Shown here: positions 1-11,109 of the stretch, in pieces
How positions within the stretch are numbered: the first letter of the stretch is position 1
How the letters are laid out: the number at the start of each line of letters is the position of its first letter
Assembly: GCA_031761405.1 (NCBI GenBank)
Contig: JASEVX010000010.1
Span: 34,405,322-34,469,321 of the forward strand
Reading direction: 5' to 3'
DNA length: 64,000 bases
Origin: Serripes groenlandicus
Taxonomy: Eukaryota; Mollusca; Bivalvia; Cardiida; Cardiidae
Translations under genes and position numbers: made by a program
The notes under the pieces: model-generated
Databases searched by the model: none
Seen by the model: the letters and a program-made list of their open reading frames with translations, nothing else
Told to the model about the DNA's origin: nothing

Positions 1-92
1 AAGTTAGAAGTAATGAAGTTAGAAGTTTGGAAGTTAGAAGTAATGAAGTTAGAATTATGGAAGTCAGAAGTATTGAAGTAAGAAGTCCTTCC
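1..92. repeat. 15-bp tandem repeat at window edge
   Basis: About six imperfect copies of a 15-bp unit close to AAGTTAGAAGTAATG run from the first base. The array probably continues left of the window. No gene is visible between it and the MITE at 710; that stretch is AT-rich with stops in all frames. Confidence 0.8.
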
Positions 93-709
93 AGGGCTTC
101 CATACATATTTACGCAGACAGAGCCTTTTGAGCGCTATATTCTTGTCTAGCATGGTAAGAAAAATTATTAAATCCACTCGTTATAAAGTTTAGCATTACT
201 GAGAGAGGAATGGTGAGTAAAAAAGTCAAGTAAACCACACTATATCAACGATGAAATATCGTGTTACTATAAATAGCCTCTATCTATAGTATTATGATAA
301 AAGAGACGGGTTTAAATGTCTTCTTCTTTGTTAAAATCATGTCATACGAAATGAGACGTAGGTAGATTAATGTATTTCTTAAATCTTGTATTCCCTTTTC
401 CTTCAATACATGCCTTTTTTAATATTACAGCTAACGTACACTCTCTCCTTTCCCTACAATGTTTTCAAGTCTGTCCTATTATAAGGATTATCTAAACAAT
501 TGTATAAAGCTGAAATTGAAACCACGGGTTGTTTACATAGAAGTTCTATTTAACCATTTACCTGTTTAAGACATAATTTCCAATATAATAATCCTGTAGG
601 TAAGGTTTAGATTTTGAGTCAAGATTTTGGTTAATAAAATTAATGGTACTTTTTCTTCTATTCACTTAGCATACTATATTCAAATATAATTGCTACACTG
701 GTAGACCAC

Positions 710-1065
710 AGGGACTTGCTCCTCTAAAAATTGATATGACCCTATATATGCATATATATTTACAGGGGTGAACACAGTTTTCTGGGTCGCCTCGCTTCAA
801 CTCATATTTTTCAAAGTATTCGAACAAATATATGGATTTGAAGTACGGAATCAATCAATAATGCTTTTCTCTATCAAACTAGACCAAAATAACGTGAATT
901 TGTTCTCCCTACGTATGTTAATTCCTTTGAATTATTCGCGATTTCGCCAAAAAGGACAACAACCTGGACCAAAAACGAAAGTACATGCTATCGACATTTC
1001 GGGACGGTTCTTTTTTTTTTCGTTGCAGTAATTGTCAGTGATATTTTTTAGAGGAGCAAGTCCCT
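710..1065. mobile_element. MITE with perfect 21-bp terminal inverted repeats
   Basis: The 21 bases at 710-730 (AGGGACTTGCTCCTC then TAAAAA) are repeated exactly in reverse complement at 1045-1065, giving a 356-bp element. The 87-codon open frame inside has no recognisable domain and is probably fortuitous. No clear target-site duplication was found, so the superfamily is not assigned. Confidence 0.75.
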
Positions 1066-1084
1066 ATGCATTGGGTTAATACAG

Positions 1085-1228
1085 AGAGCTGTCGGTGAAA
1101 CAAGTCGCCCTCGTGCAAAGCGCTACCAGACTATTGATCATAGATGTAGTATCCTGAAAAAGAGGTATGAAACTGGTGCTCTGGAGTTGATGGCTTATGC
1201 GGATTCTCATCTCAGCTCATACACTTGA
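1085..1228 (+). CDS. possible 3'-terminal coding exon, unidentified
   Basis: An open segment of 47 codons plus TGA follows an acceptor-like ...TTAATACAG. The peptide begins RAVGETSRPRAKRYQ and ends ALELMAYADSHLSSYT. It is rich in charged residues and looks more like real coding sequence than the surrounding AT-rich DNA. A canonical AATAAA lies downstream at 1476-1481. It directly abuts the MITE at 710-1065, so the upstream intron may carry that insertion. I do not recognise the family and no partner exon was found. It could be a gene remnant or chance. Confidence 0.3.
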   Translation, partial: RAVGETSRPRAKRYQTIDHRCSILKKRYETGALELMAYADSHLSSYT

Positions 1229-1426
1229 ATTGAAACTAACAGTGACGTTTTAGGTGTTCGTGTGATAATATGCTGTTTTCTTATATTTTACTTAATAGTG
1301 CTGACAAAGATCAGACTGCATAGTTCGAATAAAAAAACGATAAGTGCAACAAAAGATCAACGTGTAGTTATGTGCAGGCTAATCATAGGTTACACTTTTC
1401 TCAAATGTTTTAAATTTCGCATTTTT

Positions 1427-1765
1427 AGGAAATTCTGCATGTATATATTTCTTGTTCATAATTGTTTATGCATAAAATAAAATTTAAAAGAATCAGTTTG
1501 TCTCATGTAATTTCCGTGTAGATCGTATTTGCGATTTATTTGCAAATGCATCAGAAAATCATTTATTAATAAATTTAGGAAATTCTGCATATATATATTT
1601 CTTGATCATAATTGGTTATGCATAAATAAAATGTTCTGCATATATATATTTCATGTTCGTAATTGTTTATGCATGAAATAAGTTTTAAAAAAAAATCAGT
1701 TTCCGTGTAGATCTAATTTGCGATTATTTGCAAACGCATCAGAAAATCGTTTATTAATAAATCTT
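1427..1765. repeat. Local direct duplication, about 150-190 bp
   Basis: The block TTAGGAAATTCTGCATATAT... with TTATGCATAAAATAAA, followed by GTGTAGATC...GCATCAGAAAATC, occurs at about 1427-1575 and again at about 1576-1765. The second copy has an extra internal partial copy. No gene is visible from 1229 to 1940. Confidence 0.6.
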
Positions 1766-1954
1766 GAGTCCAAGGCAATAGGTATACATATTTACCTGTC
1801 ACATAATTACCCTCTAATGATCCCCTCGATACGCTCTACCGACCAGCTAGGGATTAAATCGAGTTGACGTATCGGGAACACACCATTGGATCTACACCCT
1901 GAAATAGATAACGATTTATAATGTATGGGCAATTATGATATTTTTTTTAACTAC

Positions 1955-2170
1955 AGTGATCCAACCCATAACCTGTATGACCTTTGTCCAATATACAATA
2001 AATATGCATCAGATGACTTTAAAAATTGGATAATTTGTATTTCAAATTAGAGTTTTATGAATAAAACATACTAACCTGTCATTACAGTATGGATTTCCTG
2101 TAATGACAGGTAAGTATTTTTATGAAATAAAATTACACATATTGGTCAGGTCATGGGTTAACCAACTATT
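1955..2170. mobile_element. Foldback (palindromic) element
   Basis: The centre is a perfect 14-bp inverted pair ACCTGTCATTACAG (2074-2087) / CTGTAATGACAGGT (2098-2111). Weaker pairing extends outwards to AACCCATAACCTG (about 1965) against CAGGTCATGGGTT (about 2145). The whole ~215-bp block could form one long hairpin. Confidence 0.55.
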
Positions 2171-2416
2171 AATTAAACATGTATGGTTATTTATATATCA
2201 GACACAGGAATGAACTCAACTGTAATTTTCCCTATAAGTGCAAACAGTAAACAATGGAAAAAGAGAGGAAATTAAACCTGTCTTGTTGTTTTATTGTTTA
2301 CTCATACAATAATTTGACATTATTTAAGTACAATTGTTTGTATAGGTTTAACTCTTTCCCAAATAAAACAGATTTGTAGTATACAAAATTAAGAACCTAG
2401 TAAAAGTCTGAAATCT

Positions 2417-2633
2417 CCTTAACCCTTCTGACACTTCTGCAGCAGACGGCTTTTCGAAAACATTTTGAAAACATGGCGACAAAAGAAGAAATTGTTCAAA
2501 ACGAGTAATTCCTCCTGTTGTCAGCATGTTTTCGGCTCTATTCGATAATTGTTCTTTCATTTAAAGGGATTTTCTGAGCTATTGACTAGACATTTTCAAA
2601 GACATTTGTTGCAGATATATGTGTGGGAGGGTT
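2417..2633. mobile_element. TTAA foldback MITE, degenerate copy
   Basis: It has the family landmarks: left end AACCCTT, CTGCAGCAGACGGCTTTT, GACAAAAGAAGAAATTG and a right end close to GGGAGGGTTAA. It is older than the intronic copies to the right. Its 70-codon minus frame is a shadow of the repeat. Confidence 0.6.
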
Positions 2634-2805
2634 AATTGAAATTAATTATTTCATAAAAGATCATAGAGTAGAAAACTAAGTTGAAATTAAACTTAAACTT
2701 AACCAACATGAGCAATGTCTCCTTTATGGAAATATTTTCAAGTGTCTTTTGCTGCAAACAATTTGACAAGACGCAAAACATCTGTTATTCATCCATAAAC
2801 CCTTT

Positions 2806-3002
2806 CTCATTTACAAACCCCTTGACAGTAGATGACTGTTGAAAACAACTAAGCAAAAAGAGTGATCATTATGATTAATTTCTCCTTTTTTCATTATGTT
2901 TTCTATTCTATTCAAATGTTTTTCTTTCTTTTATAGAGAGTTTCCATATTTTTTACCGTAAGTCTTCTGTTGCAGATTTGTTGTAAGTGGGAAAGAGTTA
3001 AG
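2806..3002. mobile_element. TTAA foldback MITE, strongly diverged
   Basis: The left end AAACCCTTTCTCATTTAC and the right end GTTGCAGATTTGTTGTAAGT then GGGAAAGAGTTAA match the family, but the middle has largely decayed. Confidence 0.5.
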
Positions 3003-3099
3003 GTCATCTTAAAGGATATTTACCACATAGTGTTTTCAAATATCAACTCTAGTTTAAACTTATTTATTTTATACTTAACCAGTACTCGCACCGCTTGCC

Positions 3100-3172
3100 C
3101 GCTCATCACGGGACTCGAACAAGGGACCTTTAATACGAGAGGCTAACGCTCTACCTCTGCACCACTGTCTTC
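3100..3172 (-). mobile_element. tRNA-like SINE head (minus strand)
   Basis: In reverse complement this reads GTGGTGCAGAGGTAGAGCG (A-box-like), then CTTGTTCGAGTCCCG (B-box-like GTTCGAGTCC). It is a pol III promoter-bearing head and a SINE remnant more likely than a functional tRNA, because stem pairing is poor and no clear anticodon arm is seen. Confidence 0.45.
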
Positions 3173-3797
3173 CACATCAACTCTTAATAGTACACTCAGT
3201 CTCTTGTGTTGGAGAATAATAAATGATATTCATAATTTATTTTATGTAAATTTCCATACAAAATAATTTATTGACAAAATACCAGGAATGGTGCCTCAGT
3301 TATGTTTGGCCCATGCTATCTAGAGTAATCTTGGATATGAGGTATAAAAGCAATCAAAAACTTCTTAAATGATTCAGTTATTAATAGTATAACTTATTTC
3401 ACTAATTAAGGATTTTCTTTAATTGCATTAATTTTCATTTCAAATGAATTGTCACTACTTTTGTAAAAAGGTAGTGTTAACAATAACATGAACGAACATA
3501 TATGTTTTATATGAAATTATAGGAAAATAAGAAAATGTGCTTTAATGACTTAAAAGGCAACGTCTTTTTCCACAATGTTTGGTTGCATGTATGGAGGAAC
3601 TGGATAATTCCCCTTGATAACATGTACGTAATATCAGTTGAGTGCCACCTACAAATAATCTGTTTTTGTACAATCCTGTTAACATATCATAACATAACAT
3701 AACATATCTTTATTTAGCATTAACTAGTACATAATTATACCCAATAAGCATATAAACATTTAACATAATTAACAGAAACATAGCTCCATTTTGAGGC

Positions 3798-3990
3798 TTT
3801 CCCACTTGCAAACTCATTTTGATGCATATTAAGCAGGTAACATTTGAAAAGATTTTGGCAAAAACAATTTCTTTTTAAGAACACATTCTCCTTTTTTCGC
3901 AATGTTTTAAACTTATAATTTCATTTATATTTTCCCCTTATTATAGTTAAAATATCATCTGCTGCATACTTGCTGTATGTGGAAAGGGTT
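3798..3990. mobile_element. TTAA foldback MITE, degenerate copy
   Basis: It starts near TTTCCCACTTGCAAACTC and ends CTGCTGCATACTTGCTGTAT then GTGGAAAGGGTTAA. Its right end lies just upstream of the hAT-type MITE at 4015. Confidence 0.55.
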
Positions 3991-4014
3991 AAATATATGA
4001 ATACAGTCTGTGTC

Positions 4015-4353
4015 CAGGGGCGTAGCTCCCTTTAGTCACTGTAGGCACGTGCCTACACATTTTTTCTAAGAATGCTCCAAAATGCAGCTGCGGCGATACA
4101 CATCTGCGTAATGTATCGACCAGATCAGCCTGAGCTGTCCGCGCAGACTGATCCGGCCGACACATTCCGTCTAAGGGGGGATAAGAGTAGTGATTCCTGA
4201 AACAGAAAATCCACAGGAGGCGAAAAGTGTCTATCCGGGCACGCCTGTGTGACATGCTTAGGCTGATCCGGGTCGATACTTTACGCAGAGTCCACAATGT
4301 TGATTTTCTCACGAGACAGCCTACACGTTGATTATTGCCAAGCTACGCCCCTG
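4015..4353. mobile_element. Non-autonomous DNA element with CAGGGGCGTAGCT termini
   Basis: The left end CAGGGGCGTAGCT and right end AGCTACGCCCCTG are exact inverted complements, bounding 339 bp. GTGTC sits directly outside both ends (4010-4014 and 4354-4358). The termini resemble those of the 1.5-kb hAT transposons at 27362 (CAGGCGCGTAGCT), so it is probably a deletion derivative of that type. The interior carries the CGACCCGGATCAGCC-like and GGAGGCGAAAAGTGT blocks shared with elements at 24640, 25985 and 59530. Confidence 0.7.
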
Positions 4354-4972
4354 GTGTCAAAAAGTTATTCCACATATTATTTACAAATATGTCCATGCAT
4401 CAAATTGAAGCATGTAAATATGCTCTTTGCCTGCGTCTATCCAGAGTGGGTTTTTGACAACCCTTTTCCTCATACGACAGACGACTTTGAACATATTTTG
4501 TCAAAAAATAGAAAAATCTCTGTAATTGAATGGATAACCTATGACTAAAAGTGAAAAACATTGTGGCAAATGGAGAAATTGAGCAGAAACAGAAAATCCA
4601 CAGGAGGCGAAAAGTGTCTATCCGGGCACGCCTGTGTGACATGCTTAGGCTAATCCGGGTCGATACTTTACGCAGAGTCCACAATGTTGATTTTCTCACG
4701 AGACGGCCTACACGTTGATTATTGCCAAGCTACGCCCCTGGTGTCAAGAAGTTAATCCACATATTATTTACAAATATGTCCATGCATCAAATTGAAGCAT
4801 GTAAATATGCTCTTTGCCTGCGTCTATCCAGAGTGGGGTTTTGACAACCCTTTTCCTCATACGACAGACGACTTTGAACATATTTTGTCAAAAAATAGAA
4901 AAATCTCTGTAATTGAATGGATAACCTATGACTAAAAGTGGAAAACATTGTGGCAAATGGAGAAATTGAGCA
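4199..4972. repeat. Recent 387-bp tandem duplication across two MITEs
   Basis: Units 4199-4585 and 4586-4972 are nearly identical. Each runs from the middle of the CAGGGG element, through its right end, into the middle of the neighbouring TTAA MITE. The junction joins GAGCA directly to GAAACAGAAAAT. Confidence 0.85.
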
Positions 4973-5054
4973 ATTTCTTCTTTTGTCACTATGTTTTCAA
5001 AAAGTCGTCTGCTGTAGAGACGCCAGAAACCGTCTACATGAGGGAAAGAGTTAA
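4846..5054. mobile_element. TTAA foldback MITE, distal copy of duplication
   Basis: It runs from AACCCTTTTCCTCATACGAC to GAGGGAAAGAGTTAA. The equivalent left half is also present at 4459-4585 because of the 387-bp tandem duplication. Confidence 0.7.
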
Positions 5055-5271
5055 TAAAGAACTATTTTTCCATTTTGTTTCAATATTTTCTCCTATATTC
5101 AGTAATTATTCTTTGCTTTATAGATATATAATTTTACTGAAATTATTTGGAATTTTTCTAGCAAAACCTCAATCAATCAATTCCCTCAAAATAACTATGC
5201 ATGTTAGCTCAATTCACATTCAGAAAGAGAGGATGTGTATAAATTGTATGTGTACAACATGACAAACTTAC

Positions 5272-5394
5272 TCAGGACTGGCACATTTTCAGGCATCTTC
5301 TTTTTCCTGGTGGCTGATGACACATTTTAGATTTGGGATATATATGTTTGCTGGGAAATGGATATTCTGTTGAACTTCTCAAACCATTGAAATG
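5272..5394 (-). CDS. putative minus-strand exon, unidentified
   Basis: Read on the minus strand, a 123-nt segment is bounded by an acceptor (CTTTTTTAG) and a strong donor (GTAAGTTTG). One frame is open for 40 codons and ends in TGA at the last triplet (...PPGKRRCLKMCQS). Another frame looks coding on both sides of a single TAA (FQWFEKFNRISISQQ, then KKKMPENVPVL running into the donor). Either it is a terminal exon in the first frame, or an internal exon carrying one disabling stop. The family is not recognised. The exon at 23687 is on the same strand, but a link is not shown. Confidence 0.35.
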   Translation of the reverse strand, partial: HFNGLRSSTEYPFPSKHIYPKSKMCHQPPGKRRCLKMCQS

Positions 5395-7530
5395 CTAAAA
5401 AAGAAACATGTTAAGAATTAAGCTATAACTGCATTAACTATGTTATCAAAGATTATTTGAGGTTGTATATATGGGATATTTTTTTAAATTGGCATCTCTG
5501 AACAGCGCTATATCAAATCATCCACCCCGTACTTCATTTACTTAAATTCATCAGAATCTACACAATTTGGAAATAACAAGCATGAGTTATTATAATCATA
5601 AATTTGAAAGGTTTACGTCTTGATCACACTGGGCAGATGCACATGCTGATCTTGATCTTCACTGTTAACAAAAGTCAACCAGTACAATTTCTGAAGTACA
5701 AGCTCATGATACAGGATAATTTATAAAAAAATGTAAATACATTGTTTGTTTTCATAATGAAACTTTGTTTATAAAGAAAGATATATTTCACTTTCATCTT
5801 GCATAATTAAAAGACTGTCCTATATACGAGTCCTATGTATCTATTTTATTTATATTTGATGACACTATGAAAGGTTCCTATGCACATTCTGAAGACTTGG
5901 TTTTAGAAAACCTTTTTTTCCCCGAATCTCACAATTGTCAGACAAAGAACAATTCCATGATAAAGAGCACGTAAAATGAATACTTTTTGAAGAATGTATG
6001 TTCTATATTAATGGAAGTTACGCGAATAGTAATCACAGCGAGTATTTGTTACAAAACGTCATGTTTACGCCACCCACATGTAAATACGTGTGCAAGCCAT
6101 CGAATATGATTGTATAAAAAGTTAAAGTTTTATATGTTATACCATAATAAACCGATAGCATAATGAATGTGTTCGTTGCAGCTTTAGAAATAAATTGTTG
6201 CACAAATTATGAAGTTTATACGTGTTATTAGTTGTTCTTAAATTGTGTCGTCTCCATTATTTATATTCGTCTTGTCTGTTGCAGCTGGGACTACCGTATT
6301 AGTAGTCCCTGGTTTCAGCTTTGAACATAAATGGTACGTAACATCCCGTAACCTATATAACTATATCAGATATTATAAACGTTAAATAGAGTTTAATTAA
6401 CATTGTTTTCATGATACGGGATTTAAAGCTCTTATTTGCGGATTTAAAAGTGCAATTGTGGATTATTTAACTGTTCATCATGGAAATAAAGTGTTAAGTA
6501 GTGAAAACGGAGCTTAAAAGTGTTTAACGATGAGTTTATTTTTATCTAAAAAGTAGTTCCGAAAATCCGGCTAGTGAGCTATATCGCACACTAGCCGATA
6601 TTGCTCAGTAGACAAAAAGCATGTTATAGGTTTTCTCAAGTTGGGAAATCTCTATATTTTATCATTGACTATATAATATACATTCTTATTACTTTAACAT
6701 TGTATTGTATTTTTAAAAAAAAATGTTTAAAAGTTATACGAGTAACACTTCTATATAATTTTCCTTTTCGACGTATTCACTCCCGTTTTGCTATGATTTA
6801 GTAATTCGACGTTTCAGTCATTAGACGTTATCACTGTAATTCCAAGCCAAGCCCTACGGATAAAAAATAAAATTACACCAACAAAGACAGATCTTCAAAC
6901 TGATTTTAGTTACCTTGGTCCAGGACTTGAAGCGCATCTGTTTGAATTCATTATGTCGATGTTAATGTGAGTATGAGGACTTCCGCACAACGTTATCCAC
7001 CTCGAACATGTTTAAAAGTTTGTCTACGGCTTGAGAAAAACTACACACTTTGCAGCATTTAAACGTTCTGGGTATCTGTCAACACCCAAACAATCCCCTC
7101 AGGAACACCTTTTCATCATCTTAATAAGTTTGAGTGGTCATCTTACAATATAACTTCAGTGGAATTAATAATTTCTGTTTTTCTTTTAACTTTCTGTCAT
7201 TGTCAAACTCGGTTGTTTGTCTGAGAAAATGGCGGATGCGATTTAGCATGCACGTTTCAGGCACTAGCTTGTTTCAGAATGGTCAATATCTATCAGGCCA
7301 GCTGTCATTCAAAGCAAGGTCGTAGGGTCAATTGCATGTCATTTGGAATCCCTTACCGGGAAATAATCAAAATAACATGTAACAGAAAAGTCCGATGAGC
7401 AGAAACATTAATTTCAGCAAAATATTCATAGCAGACGACTCCAATAATACCATACCAAAATCAGAAAAAAAGAAACGGCGAAGTACCTCTTCTGGAGAGA
7501 TAAAACATGTTGTTTTCTTATCTTTTTTAG
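5395..7530. other. AT-rich intergenic or intronic DNA
   Basis: No coding segment is supported here. A small hairpin, CGGCTAGTG / CACTAGCCG, lies at 6568-6597. The 60-66-codon open frames have no domain features. Confidence 0.5.
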
Positions 7531-8168
7531 TAACGTCTGATGTTATGCGTTCTGATATGCTACGTTACCTCATAATACATAGGTATGGAGGAGCCTACTT
7601 CGACTTGGATACGGTCAGCGTCAAACCACTGGACAATTACTTCGATACACACGAGTGTTCTATCGCCATGGAACCCGAAGAACACTTCTTCCTTTGGGAC
7701 ACCAACCTACTGTTAACCAACGCTGCTCTGCTATGTGTCCCTGGGCACCCGTTCTATGAGCTTATTATTTGGCAACTATCACAGTTATCCGATAAATGTA
7801 CCGGTGCTCTTAGTTGTACAGGTCCATTCTTTGTAACTACATTATATAGACAAGTTAACAGAACGTCTGGCGTTATAAGCCGACTGCCAGACATACAGCC
7901 GTCTAACGTTTTTCAGGACGCCTATGACATGCCCGTAATAGACGGACTACTGCAAAAGGACTGTATGAATACGACAGCTTTACCTCCGCATAAAGTGTCC
8001 ATATGTCAGATATGGAAGGCTAGGGGAATGAAGAACAGAACACTGCGTGAGAAGGCACTAACCTATCACACGTGGTATCATACTTACCATTATCCCGTGA
8101 CCTACTCGGAATCAAACGGAGTTTTTAAAGTTCTTCCTCATGCTAAAATATATGGTCAAAATTTATGA
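7531..8168 (+). CDS. GT32-like DXD sugar transferase, C-terminal exon
   Basis: This exon encodes about 213 residues ending at TGA 8166-8168. The core motif SDMLRYLIIHRYGGAYFDLD matches the donor-sugar-binding DXD region (here DLD) of the Gly_transf_sug family, which includes alpha-1,4-galactosyl- and alpha-1,4-N-acetylglucosaminyltransferases. These are type II Golgi enzymes that add a sugar to a glycolipid or glycoprotein using a nucleotide-sugar donor. Downstream are VKPLDNYF, NAALLCVPGHPF, a GPFF segment and three N-glycosylation sequons. The frame is open upstream to an ATG at 7395, but a strong acceptor (CTTATCTTTTTTAG, AG at 7529-7530) and a lysine-rich upstream peptide suggest the real exon begins at 7531. 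No cytoplasmic tail, membrane anchor or earlier catalytic exon was found, so the gene is partial here. The exact acceptor substrate cannot be told. Confidence 0.8.
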
Positions 8169-8700
8169 ACATTATCGATGAAACAGTTGTTTATTGTTGC
8201 TGTCTTTTTAAACGTCAAAACTACTCAAGTTTTAACAAGTGTGCGGCGACTGTTAGACATAGGACGCCAGTGTTAATCTTAATCAGCTAGTTCCTGGACG
8301 CTGTCTGATCTGGGTATCACTATCATAAACGGACCGAAGACATTTCTTTTAGATCCTCCTGCTTGGATTCACAGGCATGTACTTATTTCCCGCTCGTGTA
8401 CTAATTACGTAAAGGTTGGTTTTAGTGGAGCACCGCACAAATGTTCTAACTACGTCGACAATATACATTATACAATTGCAGTTGCTTCAAAAGCACTGTG
8501 AATCACTCGTTTTGATTTGTTCAAAACCGATCACATGACTAAAAGGAATTGCGTTTATTTTCCAATAACTGCAATTAATTACATGATCAGTTCGCGGAAC
8601 TACTTTCGGAAAATACCTTTAATTTCGTCAGTAAACCGTAAACAATACCACAAATAATTATGCCGAGGTCATACATTTATTCAGCTTAGTTTATCAAAAG

Positions 8701-8760
8701 TAATAACGAGCACAGCGAGGCCGATTGCGAAGCAATCGGCCTCGCTTTAGCGAGTTATTA
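8701..8760. other. Strong 60-nt hairpin
   Basis: AGCGAGGCCGATTGC and its exact reverse complement GCAATCGGCCTCGCT are separated by GAA. Outer arms TAATAAC / GTTATTA complete a cruciform-capable block. It is strikingly GC-rich for this locus, and nothing around it suggests a coding role. It may be the fused ends of a collapsed inverted-repeat element. Confidence 0.8.
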
Positions 8761-9642
8761 GATAACATCTTTAGTCAAGATCAAGATATATATCAGAATT
8801 CAATGGTAAATTAAAATCAGTATGGCCTTTTTTCCGGATGTCATTTCATGGGCGACTTTCAGGTTCGCAGCCCACGCTCTGATTGGATATAATTCGAAAA
8901 TTGAAATATTTTTGTTGATGCATTCGTAAAAGTGTTATGGTTATTCGTCATCTCATATTTTTAAGACATTTCTTATAAATGATTGGCGTAGATAAATTAA
9001 ACAAGAACATTTATTGTTTATTTAAGTAGTCCGCAGAGACGAAGGCTTTGTTGTCAAGGAACTGTCTTCAGTGCAATTCGAAATGTTGTGAATGTCATTG
9101 TATAACAATATAAAGCCACAAAGGCTTAACATTATAGTCCAGTGTCTGAATAAAACGTAATTCCACTTGATATACAAAAATTTGACAACAGAATCAAGTG
9201 CAATCAGGTTTATTTTATGAAACAAGTGACCGGTAAAATAAGAATGTTCTTTGTTGCTATGAGAGAACTTCAGTACAGGTGCGCGATAATCTAGCGCGGA
9301 AGAGTCATCATTAACTCCTAGATTATTTAGTTTGTTCCTTGGTTTGTCTAATATGTATCTCAAATAATAAATTATTTACACATTTAACAACAATTTAAAA
9401 CATGCAAGATTATGCCCAGAATACATAATCAAGCACAGTCACTGGCTGGTTTCCTGCATTTTCGATACATTGAAAGCGAATCGGTTACTAGATTTCGCCC
9501 GCCGGATCTACACGTTCTATCAAGTAAGTGTCGATTATAGCGTTTTTCTTTAATATCGAGTGCATTTTTGCAAACAAACATCACATTTGTCCATTTACAA
9601 ACATTATAATATATAAGAATTCTAGATGTTTTGTATTCAGTC

Positions 9643-9822
9643 GCGGATGTTCCCAGTGACGGAAATTGCATTTTTCATTGCCTGGGTTTAGCACTGCATA
9701 AACATTTGATGGCAACAGCGATTTTACGAAAAGTCATGCATGCGAAAAGTGGCTTGAGCAAACCTGTCAGCAAACCTGTCACGGCCCACATTTCACAAAC
9801 TATTTGTATGCAAATGGCATGA
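9643..9822 (+). pseudogene. OTU-type cysteine protease fragment, copy 1
   Basis: After an acceptor-like TTTTGTATTCAG the frame reads VADVPSDGNCIFHCLGLALH. DGNC-x-F is the catalytic-cysteine signature of OTU deubiquitinases (usually V-x-x-DGNCLF). It continues HLMATAIL, which fits the T-A-x-x-L-R helix after the motif, then decays into a low-similarity tail with a KPVSKPV duplication and stops. OTU domains occur in cellular deubiquitinases and in transposon-encoded proteins, and the context does not decide which. At about 60 residues it is far short of a full OTU fold (~130), and the catalytic His is absent. Confidence 0.5.
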
Positions 9823-10959
9823 TGATTAAAGGAAGCAGGTGGGCGGCTGCTAAATGGCTTCAATGGCCTTTATGAAACAAGTGACAGGAAAAATTGAGAA
9901 TGTTTTTTTCGTTCTAGGAGATAAGTTTGTCACAGGTCTTTTATATTACTTTCATATGTCTACTTGTCACAAAACCATATTGGGGCGAAACGTTAGATCT
10001 TGTTAACATTTTACAAGGTTCTGGTTAGAGTGACTATTTGTTTGAACCAAACTAAACCAAATTGTGCAGATTAGGAGTGTTTTGCTGGGCCATAAGGCAA
10101 GTTTGGGCTGCAACCTCACAATCACAATTATACATGTAGTATAGTACTATAGTATATAGTAAGCACCTTGCAACATTCTTATTATGTCAGACATGTTCAT
10201 TGTTTTTTGTTGCCTAAAATGAAACTGGGATTGTGTTCCAAATGTGTATCACACTCATATATAGTCATATATACAGTGTATGTCGTCTTTTGTTTATCTG
10301 CTTTTCTGATAAGTAAATTTAATTAAAACCACTGATGATATTCTCTGTTCATATATGATGTAATTTTGCATCACATTGATTGTGTAAATTTTGTTATTTA
10401 ATTATGTATAAAGATTAGATTTCTGTATATTTTGTTCATACCAATTTATAATTATATTCATTTAACCAATGGATCAGCTGATTAATTATTAGTGTTTAAT
10501 TGTTGGGTCCATAGATGGAAATGCATTGGCAGATCTGTGTCAGAGTCAATTCACTATCCAATCCAAGTTGCACAGATTTGAACCAATGACAAGTCAATCC
10601 AACAAGTAGTGAATTTTATGGGGGGTTTTAATTCAGCTTTTTACGATAATAAAAAGACATCCTGTCATTTAATTAGGTCTTTTTTAGTTTTTCGCCCTGA
10701 CATTGTTTGGTTACACTTCTACTCAAACGTCACAGCTGGCTGGTTTATCTGCTTTCTCAATACATTGAAAATGAAATGGTGACTAGAACTTCGACATTTG
10801 GCCTGCCTGATCTACAATCTTACCGATTAAGTGTCAGTTTTTAGCGTTTCTTTGTATTATGTTTGTTCACTTACATTACACTAATTAGTTCCAAACATGC
10901 CTCACCATATCCAAATTCAATGGCTTTTTTTATAACTCCACAATGTATTGACTTTATAT

Positions 10960-11075
10960 CCAGTCAAGGAAGTTCTCATTCAGCATTGTGATGGAAATTT
11001 CTTCTTTCATTGCCTGAGTTTAGCCCTGCATACAAAATTGACTGCAACAGCCAAAGAACTTTGTAAGGAAGAGTA
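10960..11075 (+). pseudogene. OTU-type fragment, copy 2 (decayed)
   Basis: The peptide CDGNFFFHCLSLALHTKLTA aligns with copy 1 (DGNCIFHCLGLALHKHLMA), but the catalytic Cys of DGNC is replaced by Phe. It then reads TAKELCKEE. The loss of the nucleophile and the short open stretch mark it as non-functional. Confidence 0.5.
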
Positions 11076-11109
11076 AGCAGGTCTTAATTGCTTCAACAAT
11101 ATCGCAGTT

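Noticed and set aside
4297..4699. Frames at 3989-4312 and 4400-4699 sharing an identical N-terminal peptide
   Set aside because: The identity is due to the 387-bp DNA duplication of a MITE, not a gene family.
10500..10615. Possible exon (GSIDGNALADLCQSQF)
   Set aside because: Open for about 37 codons with an acceptor-like TATTAG, but it ends in tandem stops, has no donor and overlaps an equally open second frame.
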